Below, piece after piece: positions 51,868 through 62,400 of a stretch of 64,000 nucleotides of DNA. Origin of the DNA: Acanthaster planci (taxonomy: Eukaryota; Echinodermata; Asteroidea; Valvatida; Acanthasteridae); the NCBI RefSeq assembly GCF_001949145.1, contig NW_019091538.1, forward strand, positions 5,290 through 69,289, read 5' to 3'. The position numbers and the translations under genes were made by a program. Under the pieces are notes generated by a model. The model was not told the DNA's origin and did not search any database. It was given only the letters and a program-made list of their open reading frames with translations. Within the stretch, counting starts at the first letter, position 1, and every line of letters starts with the position of its first letter.

Positions 51868-54800
51868 CTGATACAATTGAAACAAATCGCTTGTACACGT
51901 ATCTACTTTTCGAAGTTCCAGATTTTCCTATCATCTACACAACGTTAACATTATAATTTCAGGCTTTCATCTTGTGATCCCACTTAATGGAGGCAAAAGC
52001 AAACCAGTCAGCATAGAGTTTATCATTGGAAATTAGGGCAGTACAATACCCAAAGCATTTTTGAAGACACTTTGAGCACAACATTGTTACGTTTGGCCAC
52101 AGGACATAACATTTGCAATTCTGAGCCCAAAAAAGTTTTAAAATGGCTAATATGCCAGAAGTGTCAAAACTATGCACAACTGCAGATGTAAAACAAAAAT
52201 CATCTCAGTATTAACCTAGCCCTAAGGGTATGCAAAACCTGCTCTAAATTGGAAAGGTTCAGGACTGTTAAGGGCCAAAGGTGGAACTTACTCCAACTGG
52301 TGAAATTCTGTAGGCACCCATGCAATGGAGCAACTCTAAGTAGAACAAAGAAAAGTATACAGACAAAAGTTGTGAGGTTTTTTGCAGTTATACTTTTTTC
52401 CAGAAACATAAGAAGATTATTGCAATTGATTTCTCACTTTATTTTTGCTGCTTCAACCTGAACCCCCTACAATGTGTCAACCCTTCCAAAAGTTTATGGA
52501 TGTGTAGAATTGGATGGATATGCAAAATGAAAAGAACAGGAAAATCAAACTTGATGCAAATAAAGTTGAATGACTGTTTTTCGTTATTTACAAACCACAG
52601 AAAAGTTTGCAAGTGTGTAGAAAGAACATTGTATAAAGACCAGCTTGTTTTTTGTTTATATTGTTTCATTCTTGAAATTTGACAAACTCAACACACCAGG
52701 CTACCTCAACACACAAACTCAACACACCTGGCTACCCCCAACCCACAAACTTACACAACCCGGCTACCCCAACCCACAAACTCATCACACCCGCCTACCC
52801 CAACCCACAAACTCANNNNNNNNNNNNNNNNNNNNNNNNNNNNNNNNNNNNNNNNNNNNNNNNNNNNNNNNNNNNNNNNNNNNNNNNNNNNNNNNNNNNN
52901 NNNNNNNNNNNNNNNNNNNNNNNNNNNNNNNNNNNNNNNNNNNNNNNNNNNNNNNNNNNNNNNNNNNNNNNNNNNNNNNNNNNNNNNNNNCCAACCCACA
53001 AACTCACACACCCGGCTATCCCCAACCCACAAACTCAACACACCCGGCTACCCCAACCCACAAACTCAACACACCCGGCTACCCCAACCCACAAACTCAT
53101 CACACCCGGCTATCCCAACCCTCTTGCAGACAGCAACCCCTCAGGTCAGTTAATCTGCACCACACAGGTGCATAGCTGAGTCTTCTTGTGCAACACTGTT
53201 CAAACACGGTGCCAGTGCAGCAATTTGTGCAGACAGGTAAACCCACATTGACTGGGGAACTGTGTAAGACTGGGCTCATTTGCCAAGGACTTTGAGGACA
53301 ACAATTTCTTTCCTCCTGCAAGTAGAAACCAAGCTATGGGAACAAAAATGCGTCCTTGTAGTGTATCTGGTCCACAGAAAATCTCTCTTTCAAAGCACCC
53401 GTGCTGTCCCCACAACTACAGAACAACTAAACGTGCCCAGGCCTTCAGACTGTGTCTTTGTTAAGAAAGTTGGAACCAAGTTGTGGGGATTTTAATCTAT
53501 TTTTTGTATGTTTCAATGCATGCACTGTCTCCACTAAAATGGAAGAAATATGCAGGCATACTTGAAGATGTGTGGGTGGGATTCCAATCCTAAAAGCTCA
53601 GAACCACTTCATGTGCATGATGTCAACCAATAGCTGATCATATTGCACTCACCCACTGAGTTGGATCTGGGCTGGCACCACTTCAGTAGGATGTTGTTGC
53701 TCTCCGGGGACTTGGTGACGGTAGCCACGGGCCCCTTGGTGGATATGACCATGGTGTTGGAGGGCTCCGGTTCCGGCTGGTTGGTCATAATGGCCTCCAG
53801 CTTGCGTAGCTCGCTGTGTGCATCCTTCAGGTGGAGCAGCTCTACATCATAGTTAGCTGAGCTCATGGCGTTTTGCTCCTCCTGGAATGGGAACGGCCCA
53901 AACACAACGAAGAACATCGTCAATTGCATTACATATCACAAGCAGAACTTAAAATACAGATCCAAAAAAGCCTTACAGAATTACTTCAAAAAGGCAATGT
54001 ACACCTTTCTCACCCTACAATGATTAAATCCACAACTGCATTCATTAATTCAACCCGAAACCATCATCAATCCTCCATAATCCTCAAAGTGGTTTTGGAA
54101 AATTTCAATTCAATTCAAAAATGGTATAATTAAAAACATGTTTTGCAGTTAAAAATTGTACATGTTTACACTGCAACTTTTAAAATTACAATATTTTAAA
54201 CAAATGTTGATAAAAACTAATGTTAAGTATAAAAACAGAAGAATTATTTCAAAATAAAACCTAACAAATACAACAAAATCCACATCACATTAAGATTTTG
54301 AAGGAATGAGGCTGTGTAAAGATTAATTTTGATGAATTCAACCATGACTGCTTGACCATATCAGTATTAAGTAAGACAAAATGTACCCTGTGATTTTGTT
54401 GGATGAAGGAAAGTTCACGCAAAGTCCCTGAAAACATGCAACTGTGGAAGTTTGATAAAAGATACTCATTAAGCAGTGTCCAAACTAGGGTAAAATGATC
54501 AGCAAAAACAAGAAACATCATAAGGTCTTACCTTCATCGGTATGCCAGTAACCGTGGTGATGGCTAAATCATAGTGTTTCTGGGCAAGCACAGAGAGTTT
54601 GTTGGCCAGGTGGCGACCCGCCTTGGCCGAGTGGATCTCGGCGCTCAGGTGCGGAGACATAGTGGTGGCAGACCGGTCTTTGAGCCCCGACTCCTTGTTG
54701 GTCGGAAGGATGTTGATCAGGGTCAGCTCGCAATGGCCGACCAAAAGTAGGCTGGTGGAAGGAAGGCAAACAAAGTCTAAATTGTCAGCAAACTGACAAA

Positions 54801-57800
54801 AATACTCTTAAAACCTTTTAACAGTGCAAATATATACAATTTCAAATAAACTGTCACTGTGGCGTATTTCATTGCCTACAGATGATGGGTACTATAAGAT
54901 CATTGAAATAACAGGAGTTATTGCGTAACTTCATACTCAAGTACAGGCTCACGACTGAAATGGGCTGAGCGTTCCTTGTTAATGCAAAAATCCCATAGAA
55001 TGTACAGGACCTGGTGGGGGTGCACTTTATCTTGGGGTGGAGAGTCTACAGTTCAGCACACAAAATAAATATTGTGTACAAGATTATTTCAGCTCCGATG
55101 ATGCATCTAGCCACCTTCCCTTAAGGCTCGCTAGAATGGTCAGGTATCTGGTATTATTTGATGATATCTCACACTTACTTGTCACTGTCCGAGGTCGCCA
55201 CTACTTTGTTCTGCTGCATGATGGCGTCTCGTACGTACTCTGTAAGCATATCCCCATGTGATTCACTGTGCACACGACCAAAGGTGAAATACGCACATTT
55301 GTGGAAGAAAAATAGTGAGGAATTTGATTAGCAGACATTGAAATTAAAAAAAAATTGAATTTGTGGGCTAATTTACTTTACCCCAGCTTAACCTACGTTC
55401 AAATTTGGTGGATTCTGCTGAAGAAAGAGCCTCCTTCACTCTGCAAATTCATAAACTGTCACTGTACTAAATATTTTTATAATTATTATTGTGATTTTAA
55501 ATTTCCTTGACAAATTCTCAAAGGAGAATCCCATGCAGTTTTCTGCTTTTTCTGATTAAACAAAAACTTGGCTTAGAACTATGAAAAGAAATTGAAATCA
55601 ACATTAGAGATTAACCTCCTTAAACACATCAGGAAAGAGCAACGCCATCCGTTTTGATGTGCCTGAAAAACTGTGAGCTTAATTAATCAAGGTGGGATGT
55701 GACTGGAAAGACCTCCATACATGGACATCACATGACACCCTGTGTACAGACCCTTTTGTTTTCTAAGTAAATGTTTTAATATTTTCTATGCTGCTTTGAC
55801 GTTTTAGGACATGTTATCAATTTCTGATGGCTGATATGTCACTGCAGGAAGAAATTTAGTATTGTCCTGAGAATTCTTCATATTTCAACACTTCTTACAC
55901 ACCTCTTGACGGACGTCAGGCATATGATGCGCCCTCTGTTGACGACCTTCTCCTCCCCGCCATCCTCATTCATCAGCGACTGAGCCACCACCTGATGGTC
56001 CGTTCCTTCCATCATCATCTCTATGGCTGAAGACAGGCCGTTTAGAATGCTGGCGTCTGAATTCTTAGACGAACGGAGCGGCCCCAGGGCTGCCAGTGAT
56101 GACATCAACTAATCGTTGTAAAGTGATAATTAAAGATACCTACATGTATTAGTATTACACACATGCTTGTGCTGTAGCAAGTTGGAGTAACTCTGGTAAG
56201 ATGATCAAAGTGACCTGATTGGAAAAATTAGTTCATAAAACTTAATAGTTCTTAACAGAACCACAGATCTTTTAAAAAAAAGTTATTTGGTACTTTACAA
56301 CCAGGAAAAAGAGATTAATCACACAAGAAGTGTAACTAGTTACACAACAGACCATGAACACACGCAACGTCACAGGTGTGGAGCTCATCTTGTCCCAGAA
56401 TCTGTTGGATGGAACTTACACAAAGAAGGCAGGGATGGATCAGGGGGCCAACAGGGGCCATGCCCCCCTAAAAGGAGCCCCTCCCTCATTTGTTTGAGAA
56501 AAAAACAGAAAGGTAAATTTGGGGGGCTATTTTCACTTCCCTTCCTCTCCAAAGTGTGTAAAAAGCCCCCAAATTGTGACCTCAGATGTCTTTGAAAGGA
56601 CATACACATATAATTTTTCAGTATCAACAATCAACTATATATCTTACCTGTGATGTATTCTGATCTTCCGGTGACCATGAATTCAGGGGTCTGGCCTGGG
56701 TGTCACTGGCCACTACACAAATCTAGGTATGGAGAGCATGATATCACATTCAATGCTCTAATTTACAGCAAATATGAATGAATCACGTATCACTTCATTT
56801 CATACTCAGCCTGCTAAACTTAAAAATGTGAGATGTATGAGAAACTGGTTGCCAAAACTAACAATGCAATATTTCCAAATTTTGTCCATGATATCGTAGC
56901 CTATTATTGCTGACTTTGTTAGTACATGTACATTAGTAACGTGACAGTGCTGCTTACAGCTTGGGAGGACTTAGAATATAAAGTTCAATTTCCTTCATCC
57001 AATCCAAAGATGAAATATTAATATAACAAGGTAAATCATGATGTGAATTGTAAATTATCAACCTTGTGTTCTGTCAAGGGTTAGGGGTACTTTTATTTCA
57101 CATGCAAACTTTTCCTTCCATTTCGTTGGTAACCATTACATTGATGTTGTACAGGTACAGGTACATGTATGGTTATCCTATCGCTAGGTATGCCATGGGT
57201 TTGTTAAGCCCAAGTCATGCATGGAACAAACCATACTTCCCATGAACTTCCTTTAAACACGATCTTGGTGTTAAACTTGACATCATCAAGGGCAATCTAG
57301 GGAGAGGGGGGTCACTGAAGCCATAGCTCCTCCCCCCCGAACAAGTTCTTCTTGTTGTTTTAAAAACAATGGCAGAAAGGTATTTTTGGTCTAGTTTCTT
57401 TCCTTCCTTCAAAACAAATGTAAAAAACACCAAACTGTAGCCTCAATCCTTGGGCAGGCCATAAAAGGTTACATAAAACTTTCCAAGATTTTTGGCCCCC
57501 CACAAAACAGTTTTGGCCCCAAAAAGTTAGTTCAGGAACCATACCCGTCAACCATTGACACGAAATATCAGTCTTACCAATTTTCCTTTTGGGAAGATAT
57601 CGTAGACCACCCTGCAATACTCAAGCACTGATTCGACGCTGCATGTCCAGAGTGACTTGCAAAATGGCGCTAGTGGAATGAAACCAGCCGAGCGTGTCTT
57701 GCTAAGAGCGACCACATCATACTCTACAGGGTGCTCGCACGACTCGGCAAAGAATGGCCCATGGTCCAAGACAAAAATGGTTTTGTGAGATGCAGGAAAG

Positions 57801-57805
57801 GACAT
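47093..57805 (-). CDS. INTS13: Integrator complex subunit 13 (Asunder)
   Basis: A nuclear subunit of Integrator, which cleaves snRNA 3' ends and attenuates transcription; in known complexes it joins INTS10 and INTS14, and its C-terminal tail contacts the cleavage module. The reading starts MSFPASHKTIFVLDHGPFF and continues with SLWTCSVESVLEYCR, VNRGRIICLTS, RAGRHLANKL-like, ANYDVELLHLKDAH, VNSRPSVCLTNFLLNGRQ, EDPPSISEGCGGRVTDYRI, SRGKGPKR and SLLSLWNNRIN, all hallmark stretches in the family order. Twelve coding exons are traced; adding the missing short exon the protein would be about 710 residues, close to the human length of about 700. The phases of exons 6 (ends phase 1) and 7 (starts phase 0) do not match. 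A short 3n+2 exon is therefore missing, probably in or near the assembly gap at 52816-52990. The C-terminus is either TGA at 47154-47152 or, if a good donor there is used, a tiny exon ending at 47093. Confidence 0.93.
48489..48566 (-). repeat. tRNA-like SINE unit, minus orientation
   Basis: The minus strand reads 'cttggtggttgagtggttaa' then 'gacgtctagaggctagaagc' and ends 'gaggatcaaaacgtc'. The first part matches an A box of the Leu/Ser tRNA type; the B box is degenerate. It faces a related unit at 48650-48722 and the two form an inverted repeat. It lies in an INTS13 intron. Confidence 0.5.
48650..48722 (+). tRNA. tRNA-like sequence (probable tRNA-derived SINE head, not a confident tRNA gene)
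   Basis: Contains a tRNA A box ('tggttgagtggttaagg'), a B box and T loop ('gggttcgagtccc'), an anticodon stem (CTGC/GCAG), and acceptor-like ends GCTTGG and CCAAGT. A T6 run about 12 bases downstream could terminate RNA polymerase III. The D stem relies on wobble pairs and the anticodon loop seems to be eight bases, so the anticodon is ambiguous. It lies antisense to the INTS13 transcript within an intron. A decayed tRNA or SINE is more likely than a working tRNA. Confidence 0.4.
52685..53120. repeat. 31-base minisatellite, interrupted by assembly gap
   Basis: Head-to-tail copies of a 31-base unit built on 'cacccggctaccccaaccc' followed by 'acaaactcaaca', C/A-rich on the plus strand. Copies on both sides of the gap are slightly varied. 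The unit length is not a multiple of three, so the apparent open frames through it (and through the Ns) are artefacts. It sits in the INTS13 intron between exons 6 and 7. Confidence 0.92.
52816..52990. other. Assembly gap of 175 Ns
   Basis: The gap lies inside the 31-base minisatellite, which explains the assembly failure. Its true size is unknown. The missing short INTS13 exon could be here if unique sequence was lost. Confidence 0.95.
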
Positions 57806-57831
57806 GATGTCGGATGTTTCGGTCGATCAAC
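53653..57831 (-). CDS. INTS13: INTS13 exons 1-6 (N-terminal half)
   Basis: Exons in transcription order: 57805-57578 (coding part; acceptor places the exon start at 57831), 56722-56648, 56108-55903, 55265-55179, 54751-54532, 53881-53653. They encode the VWA-like N-terminal domain (VLDHGPFFAESC, PLAPFCKSLWTCS), the conserved LNSWSPEDQN, VNRGRIICL and the beginning of the central region (SDNLLLVGHCELTLIN, ANYDVELL). Exon 6 ends PRSNSV plus one base. In relatives this is followed by about 15 residues ending in a YRxxPxD motif before VNSRPS. Those residues are not securely located here. Confidence 0.92.
56430..56620 (+). repeat. Interspersed repeat family 'gtgtaaaaagc', copy 2
   Basis: Diverged copy of the family at 21030-21170. 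Landmarks are 'cttcccttcctctccaaag', 'gtgtaaaaagcccccaaat', 'tgacctcag' and 'tttgaaaggacatacac'. It lies in the INTS13 intron between exons 2 and 3. Confidence 0.6.
57285..57520 (+). repeat. Interspersed repeat family 'gtgtaaaaagc', copy 3
   Basis: Third copy, in INTS13 intron 1 (coding numbering). It has 'tttctttccttccttcaaaa', 'tgtaaaaaacaccaaactg', 'gcctcaatcc' and 'ggccataaaaggttac' in the family order, followed by C-rich sequence. Confidence 0.55.
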
Positions 57832-58662
57832 CTGAGTGAAAAGACAGCTTCTAATGAATGCTGGCATGACCTGAACATACAAAAGTTACCATCTGAGTTG
57901 GTACATAAAACAAATCTGGGCAACCTCATATCAAATTCAAAGATATTCAAACATAAAACTCAAATTTCTTTGGTCAGTTTAGCACTGATTTCGACTGGGA
58001 TCTACCTGTAGTTGGCCGTAGTTGGCACTCGTCAACTGCCTTCATAAGTGAAGCCAAATGGCATGTCCATTTTTTTCCCAGTTAAGACACTGGGTCAAGG
58101 ATTTGGAGATAGTCCAGTAGACTGGTCCTGGTCTGGGGTTAATTGAAGACTAGTCTAGGCTTTGCTTCATTAAATGTTTGGAGAATTGTGCCACCTAAAG
58201 AGGGCACGATTTTATTTTGTATGTCTTTCTATGTTCTGACATGTCTGACACTCTATTCTGTTGGTAAGAGGCTGTTCAACCTACCTACTTATCTGGTAAA
58301 GGGAAGCCCCTCAATTCAGTTGGTAGCCTAGGCCTAGCATAACATATAAATGTTTATTTTCATGTTTTTACAGCAGTTAACTATGGAAACAACTGGAAAG
58401 GTCAAGGCCTATATAGACCCGTAAACAGCACTCTTGGTACTCTGAGAACTGTGGCACAGGTCCTATGCCCAGAACTGTGGGATAGGTCCTACATGTACAC
58501 CCAGAGCTGTGGGGTCCGTACATGGCAGTGCAACAGATGACGGACTCCAAGGACATGAAGGGTGCATAAGCACAGTTACTCCTGTTAACATGAGTGAGGA
58601 TACGTGCACATTAATCCCACGTCAGGCATGTCAGGAGTAAATTCCTGCACGATGGGCAGTAT

Positions 58663-58785
58663 GGGGCAGCCCCAGAACTGTGGGGTCCGACGTCCAAACC
58701 GCTCCCACATACCCCACAGAAAATTAGCCTTTTGGCCATAAGTTCATGGGAGCGGGGCAGACGTCAGACCCCACAGTTCTGAGGG
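58663..58785. repeat. Foldback with about 40-base arms upstream of INTS13 coding start
   Basis: The left arm (about 58668-58710) carries 'ccagaactgtggggtccgac' and 'ccgctcccacat'. The right arm (about 58746-58784) carries the complement, 'atgggagcgggg' and 'gtcagaccccacagttctg'. The spacer is about 35 bases. Further single copies of 'cagaactgtggg' lie nearby at 58440-58515. It falls in the presumed 5' UTR intron of INTS13. Confidence 0.75.
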
Positions 58786-59362
58786 TGGGCAGCACAGACA
58801 TCTGGGATTCTCGCAAAATGACATTGGTAGGTACTGCGCCAGTGAAAAAAAGCGACAATGGCAACGTGTGCATGCATCAGCCAGTCCAAGGCTTAGGTTA
58901 CAAAATTTTTTCCTTGAACAGGACAGTTGGCCTACTGTAGGCGCGCACTCGCTGCAGTTGTTTTCATCGGCACAGTGTGGTTGAAACCCGCAATTCTGTG
59001 AAACTCCTGGCTGTCCGTGCTGCCCCATACTCTCGCTGATCCGTGGGGCGCCCTCCCCCCCCCTCGTAAGCTTTTGGAGAGTACTCGCGTCAACGCGAGT
59101 ATCTCGCTCGAACGCACCCCACAGGTCTTTTCTGGGAATGCAGTAGGTACCCGGGTACGGTAGCTCCTTAGCGTACTCATGCATGGGGCTCGATTCCCGG
59201 TGGCTCGGCACAGCGTCAAGCTGAACATTTCATACATGTATTTCTAAACATTTGGGCAGATTTCAAATACCGATATGACAAGCATAAAAGACGTTAAAGC
59301 TGATGCTGTAAAACACCGACATAACCTAACATTAAAGCAACAAATCAAGCATTTCTACTTAC

Positions 59363-59450
59363 AAGAAACAGTGCAGTCATGGCATAACCGGTAGCTTCGG
59401 GCCGAGTCCATTACCACGACCGATTATGGTGACCATTGCAGATTGGTGGC
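59363..59450 (-). promoter_or_regulatory. Probable 5' untranslated exon of INTS13 (right edge uncertain)
   Basis: On the minus strand a sequence ending 'gcactgtttctt' is followed by a strong donor GTAAGTAG at 59362-59355. It sits 1.5 kb upstream of the acceptor (ACTCAG) that precedes the INTS13 start codon. INTS13 genes commonly have a non-coding first exon. The only ATG in it (ATGCCATGA) is followed at once by a stop, fitting a leader. The transcription start is not determined. Confidence 0.45.
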
Positions 59451-62400
59451 GCTACAACGCGTCCGTGTCCGAATTACTTGGCTGCGGCTAGAAATTACGC
59501 GCGAGCCTATGGTAGCGGTGCAGCCAGTTTCCATAAAGTTATGTGCAATTGCAAGCCGCTGCCAAGTGATTCTGATGCGGTTTCACAGGATGCACAGACA
59601 TCAGTCTGTGGCTGCGCTAAATGTGGTGACTTCCCATGGACATAAGCCTCATCAGCTATTTGATTTGGACACGGCTTTGTTTTCAACACGCTGATTTTCA
59701 AAGCCATTTCCAAATCAACTGACTGCAGGTGGTATTGAGAATTGTATCCGTCCGATGCCGTAGGTCGATTTAATTGTCATCAAAATAATGTGACATCGAT
59801 TCTTTGCAGGTTCAGCTGTTGCTATTAACACTTGGCATGTAGCTTGTCTTTCGCCAGTGTCCAATGTCAAAAAACACTGGAGTCTACCAGTGGGCTGGGC
59901 CGGGGGTATACCGGCCAGGCAAGATATGGGACGAAGGGGTACCCCCTTACCTGTCCAATCCCTATACACACTCTAGACTACTGTTACCTAACACATCCCC
60001 CTAGAAGTCTGTAAAGAATTCCTGAGATTCCAATCAATCAATGACCAACACAAAGGCGGGGGGGCTCTCTCCGTCCCATATCTTGCTTCAAATGGCCGGG
60101 GGAGTACCACCCATGATGTAAATCAACGGAGCCAGAACATCTCTTTCAAAAATAGATTGGGTCTCTGTGGTGAAAATGTCAGTGCCGAGAAAGCGCAGGG
60201 GCTGGAGGGGGGGGGCAACAGTCAACGCCTACAACTTGCCTCCCAGATATAATTTCTGTGCATGGGGCTCAACTTTTCCCATTCGACAGCATTAATTATT
60301 GCGAGATATTCATTTACATTGGTACAAACTCAAGTCGAATTGCTACACGGAAGTGATCATTTAAGTACTACAACATTGAATTCAAGACACACCTATTTAT
60401 ACCTCAGTGGACAAAAAAGAATAGCAGAGATTTGACTTCCTCAGTAAAAATTTTGCAATAAACCAACTTAATGGCACTCCACATTACTTGCACACACAGA
60501 CTTATAAAAATGCACCAGCATACAATGTACACTGCACTTGTATTACCAAAATTCTTTATTTTCATTTATCACAGTGATTTGATATTTATAGCAGTACAAG
60601 TAGGCATGTACCAAAACAATAATACACAGTTCAGTTACTTTAAGAAATAAGGAGACTAAGTCCGTAGTTACATAACATACATGTACTCTGCTCCAAATTA
60701 CATCAGCACAGAAAAAAAAAGTAAAATCGGGTCTTTACTGTGAACTAAAACAACACAGAACAGTAATTTGGCAGAGCTGAAAATTAATTGCAAAGTGAGC
60801 ATAAATGGGGAGCATATTCAGGATGTTTTAACCTACTAGATTTTTGCTTATTTATAATCCTACTTGATTGAAAGTAATCACACTTGGTATACTGCAGATG
60901 ATTCCACAAAATCAAAGAAGGCAGACATCATCACATACAGTGCCCATACATGTACATTTTCGTGCTCTTATCAAATGACACATGCATTTTTTTTTCTGTA
61001 CTGATATTAATTCATTTTTTTCATCCCTCTTGCTGCTACTGATAACGTTGTCGTCCAGTCCAGTAACAAGTCCTTCCCAAAGACGGTGTCACAAGTAACA
61101 GAGTTAATAATGACAGATGTGAAAGGTACGCTTCAGTCACACTGTCATTTGACAAACTTGTTACTGGACTTAGCTACTGAACGGTATGTGACAGACTTGA
61201 AATGAACTTGTAAGGACTAGTGACGGAATGGAATACAACGCTGCCTATGGATGTTAAAATTCAATCGCTAAGACAGTCTTCTATACGGAGTCTTCAGATT
61301 TTTTGGCTTCATATCGACCAGTTATGGCGACCAGAGACAACCTACAAGGTCACATAAACCATCAAATGAACAAAAATATTTTTATCTCCAGCATCATGGA
61401 AACAAAAGAGATCAAATCTCACAAGACGAGTCTCGAGACTATTTTTAAGTAGTTGTTTGTTTCCTTTCAGAGGTATCCCAGTGAAAATGGACATGATATG
61501 GGTGAAAACTGTGTAAAGGTTCTTATTGATTGATCTTGTATATGATCATTCTGAAAGTCTTCCACTCAAAAAGTTGCCCGGATGACTTACAGCTCATTTT
61601 GTGAGGTTCGGACACAAAATGTCCAAGAAGTGTAAACCACAGTGATTGTTCATGTACCTTTATCTACTTGAAACGAATCCCCACTTCCCTGTTGCAGTAA
61701 AACCTAAGAGAAGAGACCTCTCTAGCATGACTGTGCAAGACACAGGAACATGTCAGCTTCTGACACAAACTACAAAATGTTAAGTATGTTTGGTGTAGCA
61801 ATTTTGACCCACCACCATCATAATGGCTTACACGAGTACGACTCTCTGGAAGGAAAAACACCTAAGGATGGAGCATTAAAAACACATTCTCGCCACATAG
61901 TTCAGATCTGATGGTAGAGACTGCTCCTTCCTGTATGAGAGCAGATATAAATGGGAAAACACATCCGATACTAATGTATACATGAAGTATGTATTAACAT
62001 TACGGGCCAGTCATATCATTTAGAAGTATTTTCTTCATGACCATAAATGTGTCGGGAGGCAACTACGGTACTTACAGCCCTTTTTCAATTAATGTTTGAC
62101 GAAATAATATACAGCTTTTGATGCAAACATAATTTCTGTCTTAAAAAAAGCCTGTCAGTGTCATGAACATTTTTACAACAGAGCAGAATCCTGCGTTGTA
62201 CGGAGGAATAAGATACAAATTGCTATGTGAAATTTTGAGGACTGATGACGTCCTCAATTCCATAACAAATGATCTTTAAAAATACCAAATTGTCGTGGAA
62301 ATAATAAACGGATATACAGTTCGTTTGCTTTCACAATTTCTATTCACATGGTATTCCCAACTCTTCCACCAAAAAGCAACAAAAAGGTTAATATTATGTA

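Noticed and set aside
52645-53179. Long open frames across the N gap
   Set aside because: They run through 175 Ns and a 31-base minisatellite whose unit is not a multiple of three. They are artefacts.
53145-53180. Possible missing INTS13 exon reading close to ELHxCTGAYRL on the minus strand
   Set aside because: The similarity is partial, the required frame hits a stop, and there is no suitable donor. Recorded only as a near-match to the expected residues.
58744-59211. 155-codon minus-strand open frame upstream of INTS13
   Set aside because: It overlaps the foldback repeat, is rich in Cys and Ser without any pattern, and lies where a leader intron is expected.
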